A stretch of 64,000 nucleotides of DNA from Chenopodium formosanum. Its lineage: Eukaryota > Streptophyta > Magnoliopsida > Caryophyllales > Amaranthaceae. The notes beneath the pieces were generated by a model that saw nothing but the letters and a program-made list of their open reading frames with translations, made no database searches and was not told the DNA's origin. Made by a program: the position numbers and the translations under genes. The DNA is taken from assembly GCA_024500155.1 (NCBI GenBank), contig CM044856.1, positions 49,786,303 to 49,850,302 of the forward strand, written 5' to 3'. Within the stretch, counting starts at the first letter, position 1. Every line of letters starts with the position of its first letter. This document shows positions 1-12,268 of this stretch, piece after piece.

Positions 1-3000
1 CGAAAAAAAATCCGGGAATGTCCTCGCTTGCTAGGATGCACCTGCATTTATATCTTTGACCATAGGACTTTGCTTATCTTTCATATGGTTGACCTAAGAC
101 TTAGTGTTGACTCAATGTGATAACACGACATGACTCAATGTGTACATGACTCGTGTGTGCATTGTAATGTAATCGTGCGACTCGAAAAATGCAAAAAGGC
201 AAAAAATTTCCGTCATTTTTGTGGAGGGTACCGACTTTCTCCCGAAAAAGAAAGATGTGTAAAAGAAAGAAGCGAAGTTTTTGAAGGTGCATGTTGAATG
301 AGCTTAATCAAATATTGTCTCTCAGAGTACAAGGATTGTAACATCTTAGACTATCCTAGTTGACTTGATAATGAAAGTATGTAGGGTAACTTAGGCACGG
401 AGGCTAAGCACTTCATACTTTGTGATGCAATGGTGATTAATGATTGATGAGTGACATTGATATGTCGAGGCATGCTTCAACGTTGTGTTAAGATTCCATG
501 ACAAAGGGTTCCTAAGGGAAGGTACACTTGGTCATGTATCTGTGCAGTGTATGAAAGTGATTCTAAAGTTAAGCCGCAAGGGCTAAATGTGTGGAAAGAT
601 ATTATTTTTAGAAGAGTCAAATAATGGTGACTCTTAGGCTAGGTAGGCCAACAATGTAAAGATCAAGCCCCCAAGTCTGGCTCTAAATCAATAGGGATGA
701 GCATAGGAGATCCCTTGATATGATCATGATGTGTGAATGTGAATGTAAATGCATGCTTATTACGGCCGCACCTTGATGTGAAATTGCCTACGTATCCATT
801 AGGAATCAGGCCGAACGTAGCTCTAGCCGAACCTCGCACGAGTGTGTGTATACCTCAAAAAGGTCTTTTTAAGGGTTGTAATGTGGTTAGGCTAAAGGTT
901 GAAGAAGAAGGGGATAAAGGCTCAAGACCCTCGATAAGCCCCCAAGGTGTGCAACCTTGCTTTTGAATCTTTATACTTTTATGCTTGAGGCTTTTAACTC
1001 TTTTTTAGCTCTCTTTTCACTTTTTCTTAAGCATCTATTTTATTTTTATAAGTGTGGGCAATCCCGATCATGCGGTCTATCACTCATTTGGCATTCATGT
1101 TTCTCAGGCACGGTATTGAGCACTCGATAAGAGACGCAATCTGAGACGTGTTCATATCAAAGATATTTTCATATCAACGACATTGGAACACTTGCTCTTT
1201 TGTACACTTTTATTCATTTTTTGCTTAATTTTTTTGCTATTTTAATCTTTTGAAGTCACTGAAGCTTTTGTTCTTTGAAAAATTGCATAAGTTACACACC
1301 ATCTCATCCCAAGGTTAGGTAGATATGGGTTGAAAAACTAAAAGGTCTATTGTTAGACGAGGCTCAAAGTTGTTTATGAAGAAAGGATTGTAAATTTGAA
1401 AGTTGAAAGGAGATATGATGTGGCTACAAGGGGTGTCTCAAATCATTGGTATACCTTGTGCTTAGTTCGACATTTTTTTTATGCAATGCAAGGAAATAAA
1501 TGTTCATTTTATTTAAAAGGAAAAAGGAAAAAATCATACAAAATAAATTTAAGGAAAGTGAAAGGTGCCTATGCTAGACTTTATTGGGGAAAGGTTTGAA
1601 AAAAGAAGAAGAATGCATGAAATCTTGGTAAGAAGCTTGCCTTGTGCATTTGTTTCATCATTACCCTCTTTTTTTTTTTTTTTTTTTTTTTTTTGTCAAT
1701 CACATGACTCAAACTTGATTCAACATACATGGATGGAAGAAGTTAGGAAGTATAAGGGTGGTTATTTGGAGAAAGCATGTAGATGGAGAGATGTAGAAAA
1801 TTAGGAATAGAATGTACCCCCAACTCAAATGACGGAAAAAACCGACTCATGCATGAACCTAAGACATGGTCATGGTGATATATAAGCAAAGTGTGTGCTA
1901 ATACTAATGAGTGTAGGTGACATGTTAAGACTCGTGTCATGACCATGTGGCTAGACTATGTGACTAGACTCAAACAAAGACTAAGATTAGACTTCACGTA
2001 TATGTATAAAACAGGACAGGCTATGGTATTTTAGTCATAACTTTCTATCTGTGGCTCTGATTGGGATGAAACCAACGCCAAATTAAAGATAAAACTCAAG
2101 TCTATAGACCCATAAACAGTACGACTCGTAGTTCTTCCTAGAACTCTGGCTATGATCAAAATACGTTGATGCTTGTGCAGTATACGGGAATAAAAATCCG
2201 GGTTGACTTAAAGGAATTATGACTCGATTTTAAGTAGATTTATTAGCTAAAATTAATTAATTAACTAATTAATTAATCAAAGTCCTTTAGTCATTAATTA
2301 AGACTTATTTACAAACATAAGTCAAACCAAACGGTTAGTTTAGTCAAATAATAAGTATGCACAAGTAAGAGATGCACAAGTAGTCATGTAGTTACAATAA
2401 GATGCAATGAGTTTGCAACCTAACCATGGCTCTATTTCTCTGAAGTTCAGGATATTGGTTAGTCAAAGAGGGTCCATGGTTAATTGTCCGAATGCACCTC
2501 GAGGGAGCCTTACCTTTTGAAGGGTTGGCGTGAGTGGATGGGACACCGCGAGTTAAAAAAACTCGCTTCCATGGTTTGGTGAATTCAACATTCTTGGATG
2601 TACCCTTTGTTGCACAGAGCATTCAATCAGGTGGATGGAGCACGAGTTCCCATAGGTTTATGTCCATTTGTAGAACACATATGGGTTTTAGAAAAGTGAG
2701 AAAAACTCAATCAGGAAGTAGAATCGAGCAAACAGTGCTAAAAACTGGTCAAAATTTAAACGCATATTTCTGGCTCGATATTGGAAGAACTTGGCGCCAG
2801 CAAACAGAGGTCGACGCCGCGATTTGGCTGTAGCGCCTGGCAACAGCTCCTGTTGCCAGACGCAAGAGCAAAATCCTCGGCGCTAGACTCTGTTTTCTGA
2901 CGCTAGTTCCTACATGCCTCAGCAGCTTTCTATGCTCGATAAAATTTTCCAGTTTCGCGCGACATTATTTTGATCCTAGTTGTGAAAGATATTCCTCAAA

Positions 3001-3209
3001 TTTCCTACGTATAAAAATCCTATGTTTTTAACTCATTAAGGATAGTCTTTCCAATGAGATCTTTTTATGCATATGACAATAATATTAATCAAAATTACGC
3101 ACATTAAATACTTAGAACTTTTTGAGTCTCATCACCTCATTCTAAATCATTGCCGAAATAAATTTCAGGAATTAAAATAGAAATCCTCCCCAGTGGAGTC
3201 GCCAAAAAC
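1..3209 (-). mobile_element. Internal part of a deleted Tat-lineage gypsy element
   Basis: This stretch follows the 5' LTR and primer-binding site of a minus-strand Tat-like element and continues off the left edge. No gag, protease, polymerase or integrase reading frame is visible. At about 780-825, read on the minus strand, lies a conserved word (GAGCTACGTT, then GGCCTGATTCC, then TACGTAGGCAA). The same word follows the integrase stop of the Tat element on the right (47219-47262). The primer-binding site and the post-pol region are therefore only about 2.4 kb apart, so gag-pol has been deleted. A GGCGCC-rich block lies at 2785-2925 and a poly-T run at about 1670-1695. The short ORFs here have no recognisable domain. 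Lineage is inferred from the shared LTR and post-pol word. Confidence 0.6.
3187..3204 (-). promoter_or_regulatory. Primer-binding site of the left Tat-like element
   Basis: The minus strand reads TGGCGACTCCACTGGGGA, starting five bases after the LTR end. A PBS is complementary to a tRNA 3' end and so begins with TGG, as here. The isoacceptor is probably tRNA-Arg, but this is from memory and unchecked. Confidence 0.65.
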
Positions 3210-3846
3210 TATAGGGAATATTTCAAGCATTACCCTAAACTTGAACCCCACAGTGATCATACACTTAAGCATGGTGGAGTCCAAAGGGAAAGAAGTTAGA
3301 GCAAAAGAGTTGCCAACATGTTTTAGGAACTTGTAAATCGTTTATGAGGTGAAGGTTACACCCCTTAACGATCCCGGAGATCGTCAACTACAATAGGTGT
3401 GGAACTATGACTGGTAGTTCAAGGATGAAGGTACAAATCCAACCTAAAAGAGATTGAACCTGCCCTAATAATAAGCCTCTAATTTATTCTTATTGTATTC
3501 ATGTGCGCTTTCTGACTAACATGCAATCAATAGGTTAACCCTAAACCCGTTTATCTGCAATGGTTGAATATTAATGCACAAATAAAACCATTATTGGCAA
3601 TCACTTGAATTATAATCAAATTAACCCTAAACAAGATTATTAATTATCTTATTAAGCGTGATTACAAGTACAAATTCCCTTTATGCATAAAAGGTGTGAT
3701 CAAGCAATAACAATAAATATAATCAACCAACATAATAATAATAATAGTTATTATAACAATTATAATCATCATAATAATAACAATCATGTTAAAGCATAAT
3801 ATTAGCAAGACCCTAGGCATGATACTAACAAGATTAAAAACAAACC
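3210..3846 (-). repeat. 5' LTR of the left Tat-like element, distal fragment
   Basis: This is the 3' end (R/U5 side) of a minus-strand LTR whose other part is at 14832-16312. On the minus strand it ends in GAAATATTCCCTATA, matching the end of the solo LTR at 38570-38589 (GAAATATTCCCTACA) apart from one base in the terminal CA. The split is exact: bases 3842-3846 (AAACC) are repeated at 14827-14831, on the other side of LARD-1. Joined length is about 2.12 kb, against 1.93 kb for the solo LTR. Confidence 0.8.
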
Positions 3847-4329
3847 TGATAAGTGACTTTTATGTCACTTTTAGGGTATTTATTGAGTCGTTTTCTGGCT
3901 TATTTTCCAATAATTTAGCCCAATTTGTCCTTTATTTCTAATATTTGCTTATTCTCGAGCTCGTCTTTTATCTTTATTTTGAGTATTTTAGTAGTTTTTA
4001 ATAGTTTATAGCTTATTTTCTTAATTTATTTAATTTATCTTATATTCTATGTTCATACTTTAAGTTTTTAGTTCTTGTTTTCTAATAAGTTACTAGTTTC
4101 TCTTATTTTCTTATTTTATTTTATTTTCATGTTTGTTCACATTATTTTATTTAATTTTTTTTTTTAATTTTTTTTATGTTATTTTTATTTTATTTTATTT
4201 TATCTTTATTTTATTTTATTTCGTGGTAATACCCTCGTGTTTTTGGTTGTAGGTGTTCCGGGTTTCAAGTTCAAATCGTATTCAGGGTCCGAGGTTAGAG
4301 GCAAATGCACCAGCTCCACCTCCTCCTTC

Positions 4330-4900
4330 TCACACCCACACCTCACGCAACAACAACAATACCAAACCACCTTCTACCAACCTCCACCATCTACCACGCA
4401 ACCCCAACTGCGAACAACCACCACAACTACAACCACCAGCTTCTCACCTCCAATGCACCAACACCCAGCAACCCTTGCTCCCTCAAGCAACATCCGCACA
4501 CCACCACCTTCAGCCACCCAAACCACCAGCTCCACCAAAATCACCATCAAACGCAACCCGCTCCCACAATAACTAATTAACCACCATTTCACATCCTCTG
4601 TTCCACCGTCACACCACTTCTCTACTGCCAACACAACTCGAAACCACCTCACCTCCAACTCACCTCAAATTCATCTCCATTCACCACCTCCAACCAAACC
4701 CACGCAAATACCACCCACAACGCCTCAGCTCACCTCACACCAAGAACCACCTGAACCACCATCACCAACCCATCCCCTGCTCCCATAAACCGCAGCCTAC
4801 ATCACCAAACAACCACCAACAACCCAATTACTTAACAACAGCAACCACCAGCTCTTCACCCACAATCGGCCACCAATTGCAACCCCAAATCGCCTAAGCA
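4330..4900 (+). repeat. Strand-skewed A/C-rich block inside the LTR
   Basis: This stretch is almost free of G on the plus strand and is made of CCACC, CAACC and CACAAC words. It gives proline-, histidine-, threonine- and asparagine-rich open frames in all three plus-strand phases, which is a composition effect. The 3' LTR has the homologous block at about 12740-13370, with a 30-60 bp length difference. LARD-2 LTRs lack it, so it is a subfamily-specific insertion. Confidence 0.7.
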
Positions 4901-5309
4901 ACATTGGAAATTAAGAGCAAATGAAAATCAATCATGTTCGAGCAAACCAAAGAAGTTCGGTCGAAGTTCGAGTCAGAAACTTTTGAGGTTTTGTAATTTT
5001 AAGAGGTGTGGTCGAACACACCCATGGTTCGACAGAACCAAACCCTAAGTTCGGCCGCACCAACCCATGGTTCGACCAAACCATTTCACAAGCTTCGCGC
5101 GTGACTTTTAATGAAAATCGAACGGCTGCAATATGATGATGCTTGATGATTTTCGATGAAGTGTGAAGATGATGCGTGATGGTGATGAAATTTCAGAGAA
5201 GCCACGAGAAAGGGGGAGTTTGGGGGGTCTGATGTTTCGTGGGTTTGGGGGGGGGGGAATTTTGGGGGTTTTTGAGTTTATTTTTCCATTTCATTTTCTT
5301 TTCTTTTAT

Positions 5310-5320
<11 letters not shown>

Positions 5321-5361
<41 letters not shown>
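5321..5361 (+). repeat. Poly-T tract in the LARD-1 5' LTR
   Basis: This is an uninterrupted run of 41 T. The homologous site in the 3' LTR (about 13789-13809) has about 20 T, so the tract has slipped since insertion. Confidence 0.9.
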
Positions 5362-5364
<3 letters not shown>

Positions 5365-6362
5365 TTTAGTATTTTAATTGTTTTAGTTTTGTTTTATTTC
5401 TTTTTAATTTCTATTATATTATTTTAGCTTGTATTATAAATACCCTGTTTGGGTCATTTTCTAATAACTTTCAGTCAACATTTTATTTTTAGATAGATTA
5501 GATTAGTTTAGCCTATATTTTCTCTCTCTTAGGGTTAGTTTAGGAGTAGTGTAGAGAGAGAAAGCTTGGATTTCCATGGAGTTTTTGAGAGGTTGAAGAA
5601 GCAACTTTGTGGAACTTCTTTTCATCTATTCAATGAGCATTTTCTAACTTTCTCTCTTCTTTATTTCTTTGCTTAATTCTTAGTTTTTTGCTTTTTGTTT
5701 GTTTATTTGAGTAGATTATTTAGTTAGTTTGTTTAATCTTGTTTTTATTCTTATTTTACCTTGTTTTCCATGTCTTTCTTCATTATGGTAGCTCAGGTCT
5801 TGTTCTAGGTAATTGGATGAAGGTTATATTAATGAATTGAATGATTAATTTGATTAGTATGAAATTGTTTCTTAATTATTGTGTATGGATGATGCTTTTA
5901 TGGATTAAAATCTTTCTAGCTAATCGATTCTATGCTCTTAATTGTGCTTTCAATCAATTGTGCGAGAGTGAGTTGGTTGAGAGCCCTAAATTCTTCCATA
6001 CCTTTGCTAGGCAAGTTGCACGAGAGTGAATTAGTTTAGTAGGATAATTAACATGCTTAATTGTGCGAAAGTGAGTTAAATGTGTTGATGTTCCTAATCG
6101 AGGGCATTTTCATCTAATTGTATGATGTTGTTGAATGCATTGATGTAATTGGTTATTTGCTCTTAGTAGTATTTGGTTTAATCTCTTTATATCTCACAAC
6201 CTTTCCTACTAGTCTAATTTGCTTAAATTAATACACTTAGTCCTTTTGGGTTCGACCCTTTACTTGCCACTAACTAGTTTAGTGTAGGTTTAGGTATTAT
6301 AAATTTCTAATTTGGTTAGGGTTAGTAGTCCCAACGACCTACTTCAACCTTCGATCAAATTT

Positions 6363-6380
6363 TTGCGCCGTTGCTGGGGA
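6363..6380 (+). promoter_or_regulatory. LARD-1 primer-binding site (tRNA-Asp type)
   Basis: The sequence TTGCGCCGTTGCTGGGGA starts five bases after the LTR. It differs by two bases from TGGCGCCGTTGCCGGGGA, the tRNA-Asp-type PBS known from Athila elements. Confidence 0.8.
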
Positions 6381-6772
6381 CTAAGGCGTTCATTAGTTTG
6401 TGTTGATTAGATTAGCTAGGTTCTTGTACCTTATTTGATTTTTATTTGCTTTTCTTTGTTCTTTGTATAAAAATGGCATGCTTATCTTTTCCTCAATTTG
6501 ATGGTGAAACCTTCTATGCTTACTTCGAAAGACTAGATGGTTTCCTTAGTTACCATGGGTGTTCTCTTAGTGATGCTTGTGGTATAGCTTATTGGGGCAT
6601 GAATGAGTATACTAGGGGAATGGTAAAGGACATGAATTATGGTAGATTTTGACATTTGTCTATGCATGATGCGTGGGATTTGTTCACATGGCTTGATAAG
6701 GATTCTTTAGATATAGAATCTCACGTTTCTTGTTTTGATTCTCAATGCCAAGATTCTTTTAATTTTTGTATG

Positions 6773-8471
6773 TGATCCGTGCCATTTATGGAACCTTTAG
6801 GCTATGTTTTCTTTATATTTCTATGCTCCTTTGTAGTCGTTTATGTCGTGTTTTTAGAGAATAATGCTCTATTCGCGTGTTTTTGTGTTAGTTTAGAGAA
6901 ATGCATGCTTTTAATGGCTTTCTTATAATTTTATTCATTTCTCGGCTATTTCTCTTTCTTCTCCGTTTCTTTGTCTTGTTTTGTAGGTACGTCGCGGGCT
7001 ATATGCATAGGAATTGAAAATAGCACCCACTAGAATCAATATGCACTTTTCGGAATTGAATTTGAGTTTGAAACAAAGGAAAACGAATGATTGCAAAGTA
7101 TCAAATAGGACCTTTGTGCATTGTTTTAGTCATATCTCAAGTTCTATAGATCGGATTAGGGTGATTAAAGTTAGGTTGAAAACTAGAATTGAAGATCTTT
7201 CCAATGATAGGTTGCACGCCTTCATACAATTCTTAGATCGGAAGTTACAACCTTCTGAAGTTGACCCTGGAAAACTGTCGCGGGTGCGGGCTACAGTACC
7301 CGCGGGCGCGGGCTACAGTACCCGCGGGCGCATGGTTGCTGCAGCTCCAAAACTGCCGTATTTGAGCAGTAAGCACCCGCGGTAGTCCCGAGGGCTCCTC
7401 GAGGGCGCGGGCCTTGGCCCCGCGGGCGCGGGCTTGGGCCGCGGGCGCGGCTATCGGGGTGTCCGTTCCCCTCCGCGGGCGCGGGTTTCTGGGTCTTTTA
7501 CGATTTTAAGCTTCTTTTCTCCTTTTGTTTATATAGTTTTTGGTTTCCTTTATTCTTCATTCATGTAATTCTTTAGTTTTAGAATAGTTTTCTCTCTCTT
7601 AGGTTGAGAGCTTCTCTCTCTAGATTAGGAGTAGTTTTAGAGTGAGAAAGTGAGGAATTTCAATGGTGATTGAGAGATTGAAGATGCAAGTGTGACAATT
7701 GTGTTGGAGATATTCATTATTATCAATGAGCACTTCTAAACTCTATCTCATTCAATTGTTTTGTTTAATTTGATTTTGATATTTGATGTTTGATTAGAGT
7801 AATTGTTCTTGATATTTTGTTGATTCTTGTTCTCTATAGTTGATAGTTGATTAGATGATGTTGTTTGAGTAGTTGTTGGCTAGGAATTGGGTGAAACTTG
7901 TATGATTGATTAATTGTGATTAATTTTGGAATTGTGTTGATTGATTGTTGAGATTAAAGTGATTAGTGAAGGTTTGCATGTGTGTAATTCAATTTGGCCT
8001 TGAGAATTATGCTATATTGCATTGTAATTGCTAATGACATGAACAATTGATTTAGGAATTGCAATTATCAATTGGTTTTGATTGTGATTCTCTTAGTTTG
8101 TTATTCATAGTGAACCCTAGCTTAACAATTAGGAGATAGCTCTTGATTCCTATTGATTGCTCTTATCATTTAGTCCTCATAACCTTTGATTGGCATGCTC
8201 TTCCCAAGTTATTGCAATTGACATGATTACTTGTTGATCCCCGTTCCTAGTGTTTTATTTCCTTGGTAACTTATTTTGTTAGTTGTTAGTATTCTCTCTT
8301 ACCTTCGTCTTGGACCTAGCTTAGGCGCATAATTGAAAGTGCTTGAACATTACCGTTCCTTTGCGTTCGACCCTTGACTTGCCTCTATACTCGTATTTAG
8401 GTTTGTTAAGTGTTTATAAATTTAGTTTGACCGAGGGAAGATTAGATAACGACCTAGTTTTCCCCTCGTGA
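6773..8471 (+). mobile_element. Solo LTR (1.7 kb) inside the LARD-1 ORF
   Basis: This insertion splits the LARD-1 ORF exactly where LARD-2 is continuous (between its Phe-Cys and Met-Asn codons). It is flanked by GTATG (6768-6772) and GCATG (8472-8476), a TSD with one mismatch. It starts TGATCCGTGCC and ends CCTCGTGA, so the usual terminal CA appears mutated. Inside are a GC-rich repeat block (7272-7490), a TATA-like box (TTTATATAG, about 7528-7536), a CTCTCTC leader and a U5 end resembling that of the LARD/Athila LTRs. It contains no coding region. Confidence 0.75.
7272..7490. repeat. GCGGGCGCGGG phrase block upstream of a TATA box
   Basis: About 220 bp of very high GC in an AT-rich neighbourhood. 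The word GCGGGCGCGGGCT is repeated, twice followed by ACAGTACCC, with imperfect palindromes (CCCGCGGGCGCG). It ends about 40 bp before the TATA-like box of this LTR. Confidence 0.8.
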
Positions 8472-9919
8472 GCATGAATTCTCTTGATACTTCTTACGTG
8501 CCTTGTGATGATCCAAGTATGCAAATTGACACCTTTCCCCCTTATGCTCATTTTGATGAGGTTTGTGCTAATTTTGATGATGTGCAATTTGACTTTGATC
8601 ATGAACCTCAACCCAATAACATTGATGCCAAAATTCTCTCTCAAATGCAATATCTCACCCAACAACTCCAAGAGCTTCAAGAGGAACGAAAATTGAGAGA
8701 AGTGAGGCTTGCCCAAGTGATGAGTGCTATGTTTGATTTAGATGGACGTGATGCACCTCACTTGGAGTATGAGAGTGTTGTTGAGGATGATGTAGGGCAA
8801 GGGTGTGATGGTGAGGGGAGATTTTCTTGTGATGAGAGGGTTTTTGAGGATTTTGTTCCTTTTCGTTCCCCATTTGAGCTTGATTGCCATCCTTCCCCTT
8901 ATTCACCCCCTTTGAGAGCTTCCCTTGGTGAGGATGTGAGTGAGCCATCTTCATGTTTGAATGACGGAGTTCATGAGGTTGATGATGGTGAGTTTGAGAA
9001 ATCAAGAGAGATTGAGAGTCCCTTAAGTGGTGCTGGAGGAGTTGTGAATGAAGAAAATGTCGATTTTGAGGTTTCCAACCCCCTTCCCCATCTTGATGAG
9101 TCTACCTTGCATGTTTGTGACCCTTCTATCCATGAGTCTTTGGACTCATTTGAGGTTATGGCTAGTATGTTCATTAAAGGTGTAAAAAATCATTATAGCC
9201 TTTTGAGAGAGTTCATTGGCAATGTTTCATGGGAAAGTGATGAGTTTGAGAGAAACCATTATCCTTTCTTGCATGGTTTAGAGACTCTAGGCTTTGAGGA
9301 TCTTGAGGGAGTAGTTGTTCATCGTTGTGATAGAGAGGAAGATGAGGTTATTTCTATTGGAGGGTTTTTGTTTGAGGGAAATTTGAGTCATGAGTGTTCT
9401 TTTGAAGATTCTATGATTGATTTTCATGCCCACGTTGATGATGTGAGGCTTTGTGAGACCATTGTTTCTCCTCCCCTTCCTCATGTCCCTTTTTCAAGGA
9501 AATTTGACAACATCTCCTACTATCCCATGTTCCTCCCTTCTTTTGTCAAAGAGCCTATTGAGGACCTTCTCTTGTTTGATGAGACTCTCCCTTTTCATCC
9601 TCCTATTATTGAGGAAATGGGTGATTGTGCCGCCCAAAAAGATTTTGAGGAGGTTTTGCCTTTTTATTCTTTTCCTTATTTCTCTTCTTCTTTCTCTTCT
9701 TATTTTCTTGATCTTTCTTTTGATTTTTCTTCTTTCTTTTGGCATCTTCCTCCTCACTCACGTGCAATAATTTTGTTGCACATTCTCCTTCCTTCATTTG
9801 CCTACTTGTTATCATATGAAATGTGTAGTAGTGCATTTGATAAGCTCTTGCGTTCATTGCAATATTATTTACTAGAGTGGTCTCGCTTAGACGTTAAACA
9901 AGCCTTTCTCGGTAAGTAA

Positions 9920-12268
9920 CCCGAGGTTTTTTTGCTTTCATTTTCTCTTCTTTTTAGATTAGATTTTCTCTCATGGAAATGTTTGTGTGCCTTTTTCTAG
10001 GTACATGACTTGATATACTCTTATGCATTGGTTTGGATCAAGAAACAAGGAAGTTACACTCCTATTTTTGCTAGCATATGGAAATCGAGATTCAATTCAA
10101 GAGAAAATCGGCTTTGAAAGGTTAAATTGGGTCATTTGCGGGTATTTACACCCACCTATATTTGGTAATATCTTTCTTAGCTCTTTCTCTAATGGTTGGT
10201 GACTCGTTGGACGTGTGTTGGTTTGTTGGATTGATTTCTTTCTTTTCCCCTCCCATGGAATATTTTGTTTATATTTGAGTATATTGTCTCACTCAAGCTT
10301 GGGGGGAGGGTATTCTATCATGTTTGGTGGGATGTTGATTCAATTATGCCATGCACTTGAGTATATGTATTTCTATGTATTTTCTTTTATTTGGAAAAGT
10401 CTAAAAAGATTTTTGTTTACTTTCAAGGTAATTTTGGCAAAATGTGTTTTGTTTGTTCTTATTTTGGACATTCTATTTTGGGAATTGCATTCTTGAATGT
10501 TTTTCATCCTAAGTGGTAAATGTGTGCACGGTTTGAGAGTGTCATTGGTTGACTCTAGGATACTATATGCTAAGGTAGTCGGGTTAAGAACTTTTAGGGG
10601 TCCATGAAGCCTTAGTTCACGGGAATGTTGTAAGATGGAGTTGCTCTCTATAGTGAATTTGAAACCCTTGGTTGGTATTTGTTTGGTTATAATCCCTTGT
10701 GAGCTTCATTTGTTCTAGCCTTCATCACCTTGTTGAGCGGCTATTTAGGATCCTTGACTATGCATGTCTTAATCCTTGTTTTGACCTCTAGCTCTCAAGA
10801 TCGTGACCGAGCCACTCTAGGGGAGAAAAAGGGCACCTTTTCTCATTTTTCTTTATCTTCTTTTTATTTTGTTACAAATTTGGTTTTCTATTTTGCATCG
10901 ACCTACTTATCAACCAATTTGAGCCTAATGTTTCCCGCTCTTGTTTAAACCGCATTACAAACTCAATGGCCTATATTTACCAACCCTTTTAGTTAGTGAA
11001 GCATTGGCATGTGAGGTTTGAGTTTTGAGAGTGTTGAGATTTAACAAGACATTTTGTGAATTGGTTTAAGTACGGTATTGAAAGTTGAGCTTGAAAAGAA
11101 AATGCAAAAAAAAAAATAAAAAAATAAAAAAATAAAAAAAAAAAAAAAAGTTTGAGAAGAAAGATGTAATTCAGGAAAATCAAATGAAGTTTCAAGAAAA
11201 AGCCGTCCATAGTAAAAAAACAAAAAAAAAAAAAAGGCAAGGACATCAAATAAGAGCTAAAAAAAATAAAAAATAAGTTGTACAAGAAACAAAAACAACA
11301 CAAAAATATTTTAGTTTGGTTTCGTTTACTTCCCTAGTTTAAGCATTGAGGACAATGCTTCGTTCAAGCTTGGGGGGGGAGCGTTACCTCGGTTTTGGTA
11401 TATATTGTGTTAGTGTTGAATAAGCTTGGGGGAGATGGCATTATGGGTATTCTTGTTTGATATTTTGTGACTTCTTGAGTTTGTTTTTGAGAGTAGGCCA
11501 CTCTTTTGCTTCACTTAGGAAATATCACCAAAATTTTCAAATTTTTACCCCGCCTTTAAACCCTTAGCCTTACGTTACAACCCAATAAAATACCCTTAGA
11601 CTTTAGTGGGGTTAGGTCAAAGAACGGTGGAGGGAGATAGACTTCAAACCTGTGGAGAGAGTACGCATAGTTGAGATGTCGGGATTACCATCTCAAAGTT
11701 TTTCATTTCTTTATCTTTTCTCGGTTCCTTCCTTGAATCATGAGAAGCTAGCTTAAGGGTTGATTTGAAGCTAGTGGAGAAAACGCGGCCCGATTGGTTG
11801 GGGATAGGGTGGATTGAGTCCTCATTAGTTCTCTATGCTTAGCATATGTTATGTTTCAATCAACCATTGACATCTTGGAACGTGCATACATTTGTCTACT
11901 TAAAAAGATTTGCATTCATTGGTGTTTGTTCCTATCTCTTGTCCAAATATGAATTTGTGTTTTCTTTCTCTTTTTATGTTTCTTTTTCTTTTCTTTTTAT
12001 TGTCTTGCCTTGGTTTTTGTTTAGAGTTGTGGGTCAAACTCTTAGGACACCCTCACGAGAGCACACTCATCCTCTAAGGCGATCTAGGGGTTTAAAGGGC
12101 TTGTCTTTACTTGCTAAAATTGACCGTGATTCCTACGAAAGTGAGTTAGTGTACATTCTTGTCCCCTTTAGTGTCTTAGTTTTGCTTGAATAATTCACTC
12201 TCCTTCTCTCGTATTTCATGTTAATTTGCTCGAGGACGAGCAAAAGGTAAGCTTGGGGGGGGGGGGTT
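9920..12268 (+). other. LARD-1 non-coding 3' region
   Basis: This is untranslated sequence between the ORF stop and the 3' LTR. It has no convincing coding frame; the matching region of LARD-2 (56439-58736) is also non-coding but clearly homologous. It contains repeated AAGCTTGGGGG words (about 10297, 11365 and 11423), an A-rich stretch (about 11100-11290) and, at its end, the PPT. Confidence 0.7.
12249..12268 (+). promoter_or_regulatory. LARD-1 polypurine tract
   Basis: An AAGCTT followed by a run of about 13 G and TT lies directly before the TGATAAG start of the 3' LTR, the expected place for the plus-strand primer. Confidence 0.85.

Larger units (their letters stand above)
3847..6357 (+). 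repeat. LARD-1 5' LTR
   Basis: The LTR runs from TGATAAGTGAC to CTTCGATCA (2511 bp) and is followed by the PBS. It holds an A/C-rich block (about 4330-4900), a block of repeated GGTTCGAC-type words (4975-5100), a 41-base poly-T run (5321-5361) and a likely TATA box (ATTATAAATA, about 5434-5443). A downstream leader rich in CTCTCTC follows. It lacks a short segment present in the 3' LTR near 14596-14617. Confidence 0.85.
6446..9919 (+). pseudogene. LARD-1 long ORF, gag-like start, unknown function, disrupted
   Basis: This is the only long coding region of LARD-1 and is homologous along its length to the intact 591-codon ORF of LARD-2. The first part (6446-6772; likely start Met at 6473, MACLSFPQFDGE) has a TGA at 6650-6652 where LARD-2 has a Tyr codon. 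After Phe-Cys the frame is interrupted by a solo LTR (6773-8471). It then resumes and stays open to 9919. The N-terminal region (GLNEYTRGMVED-like, then an Asp-Ala-Trp-Asp-Phe segment) resembles the part of Athila Gag that follows the FPFSL motif. Next are a Gln/Leu/Glu-rich coiled-coil-like stretch, a long acidic region and a Phe/Ser-rich hydrophobic tail ending in DVKQAFLGK. The distal 480 codons have stayed open although the start is lost. No enzyme motif is recognised. Confidence 0.75.

Noticed and set aside
8414..9857. Antisense and other-frame ORFs overlapping the LARD-1 ORF (and the same at 58886-60470)
   Set aside because: They are shadows of the long ORF, caused by its Glu/Asp/Phe/Ser-rich codons, and show no domain of their own.
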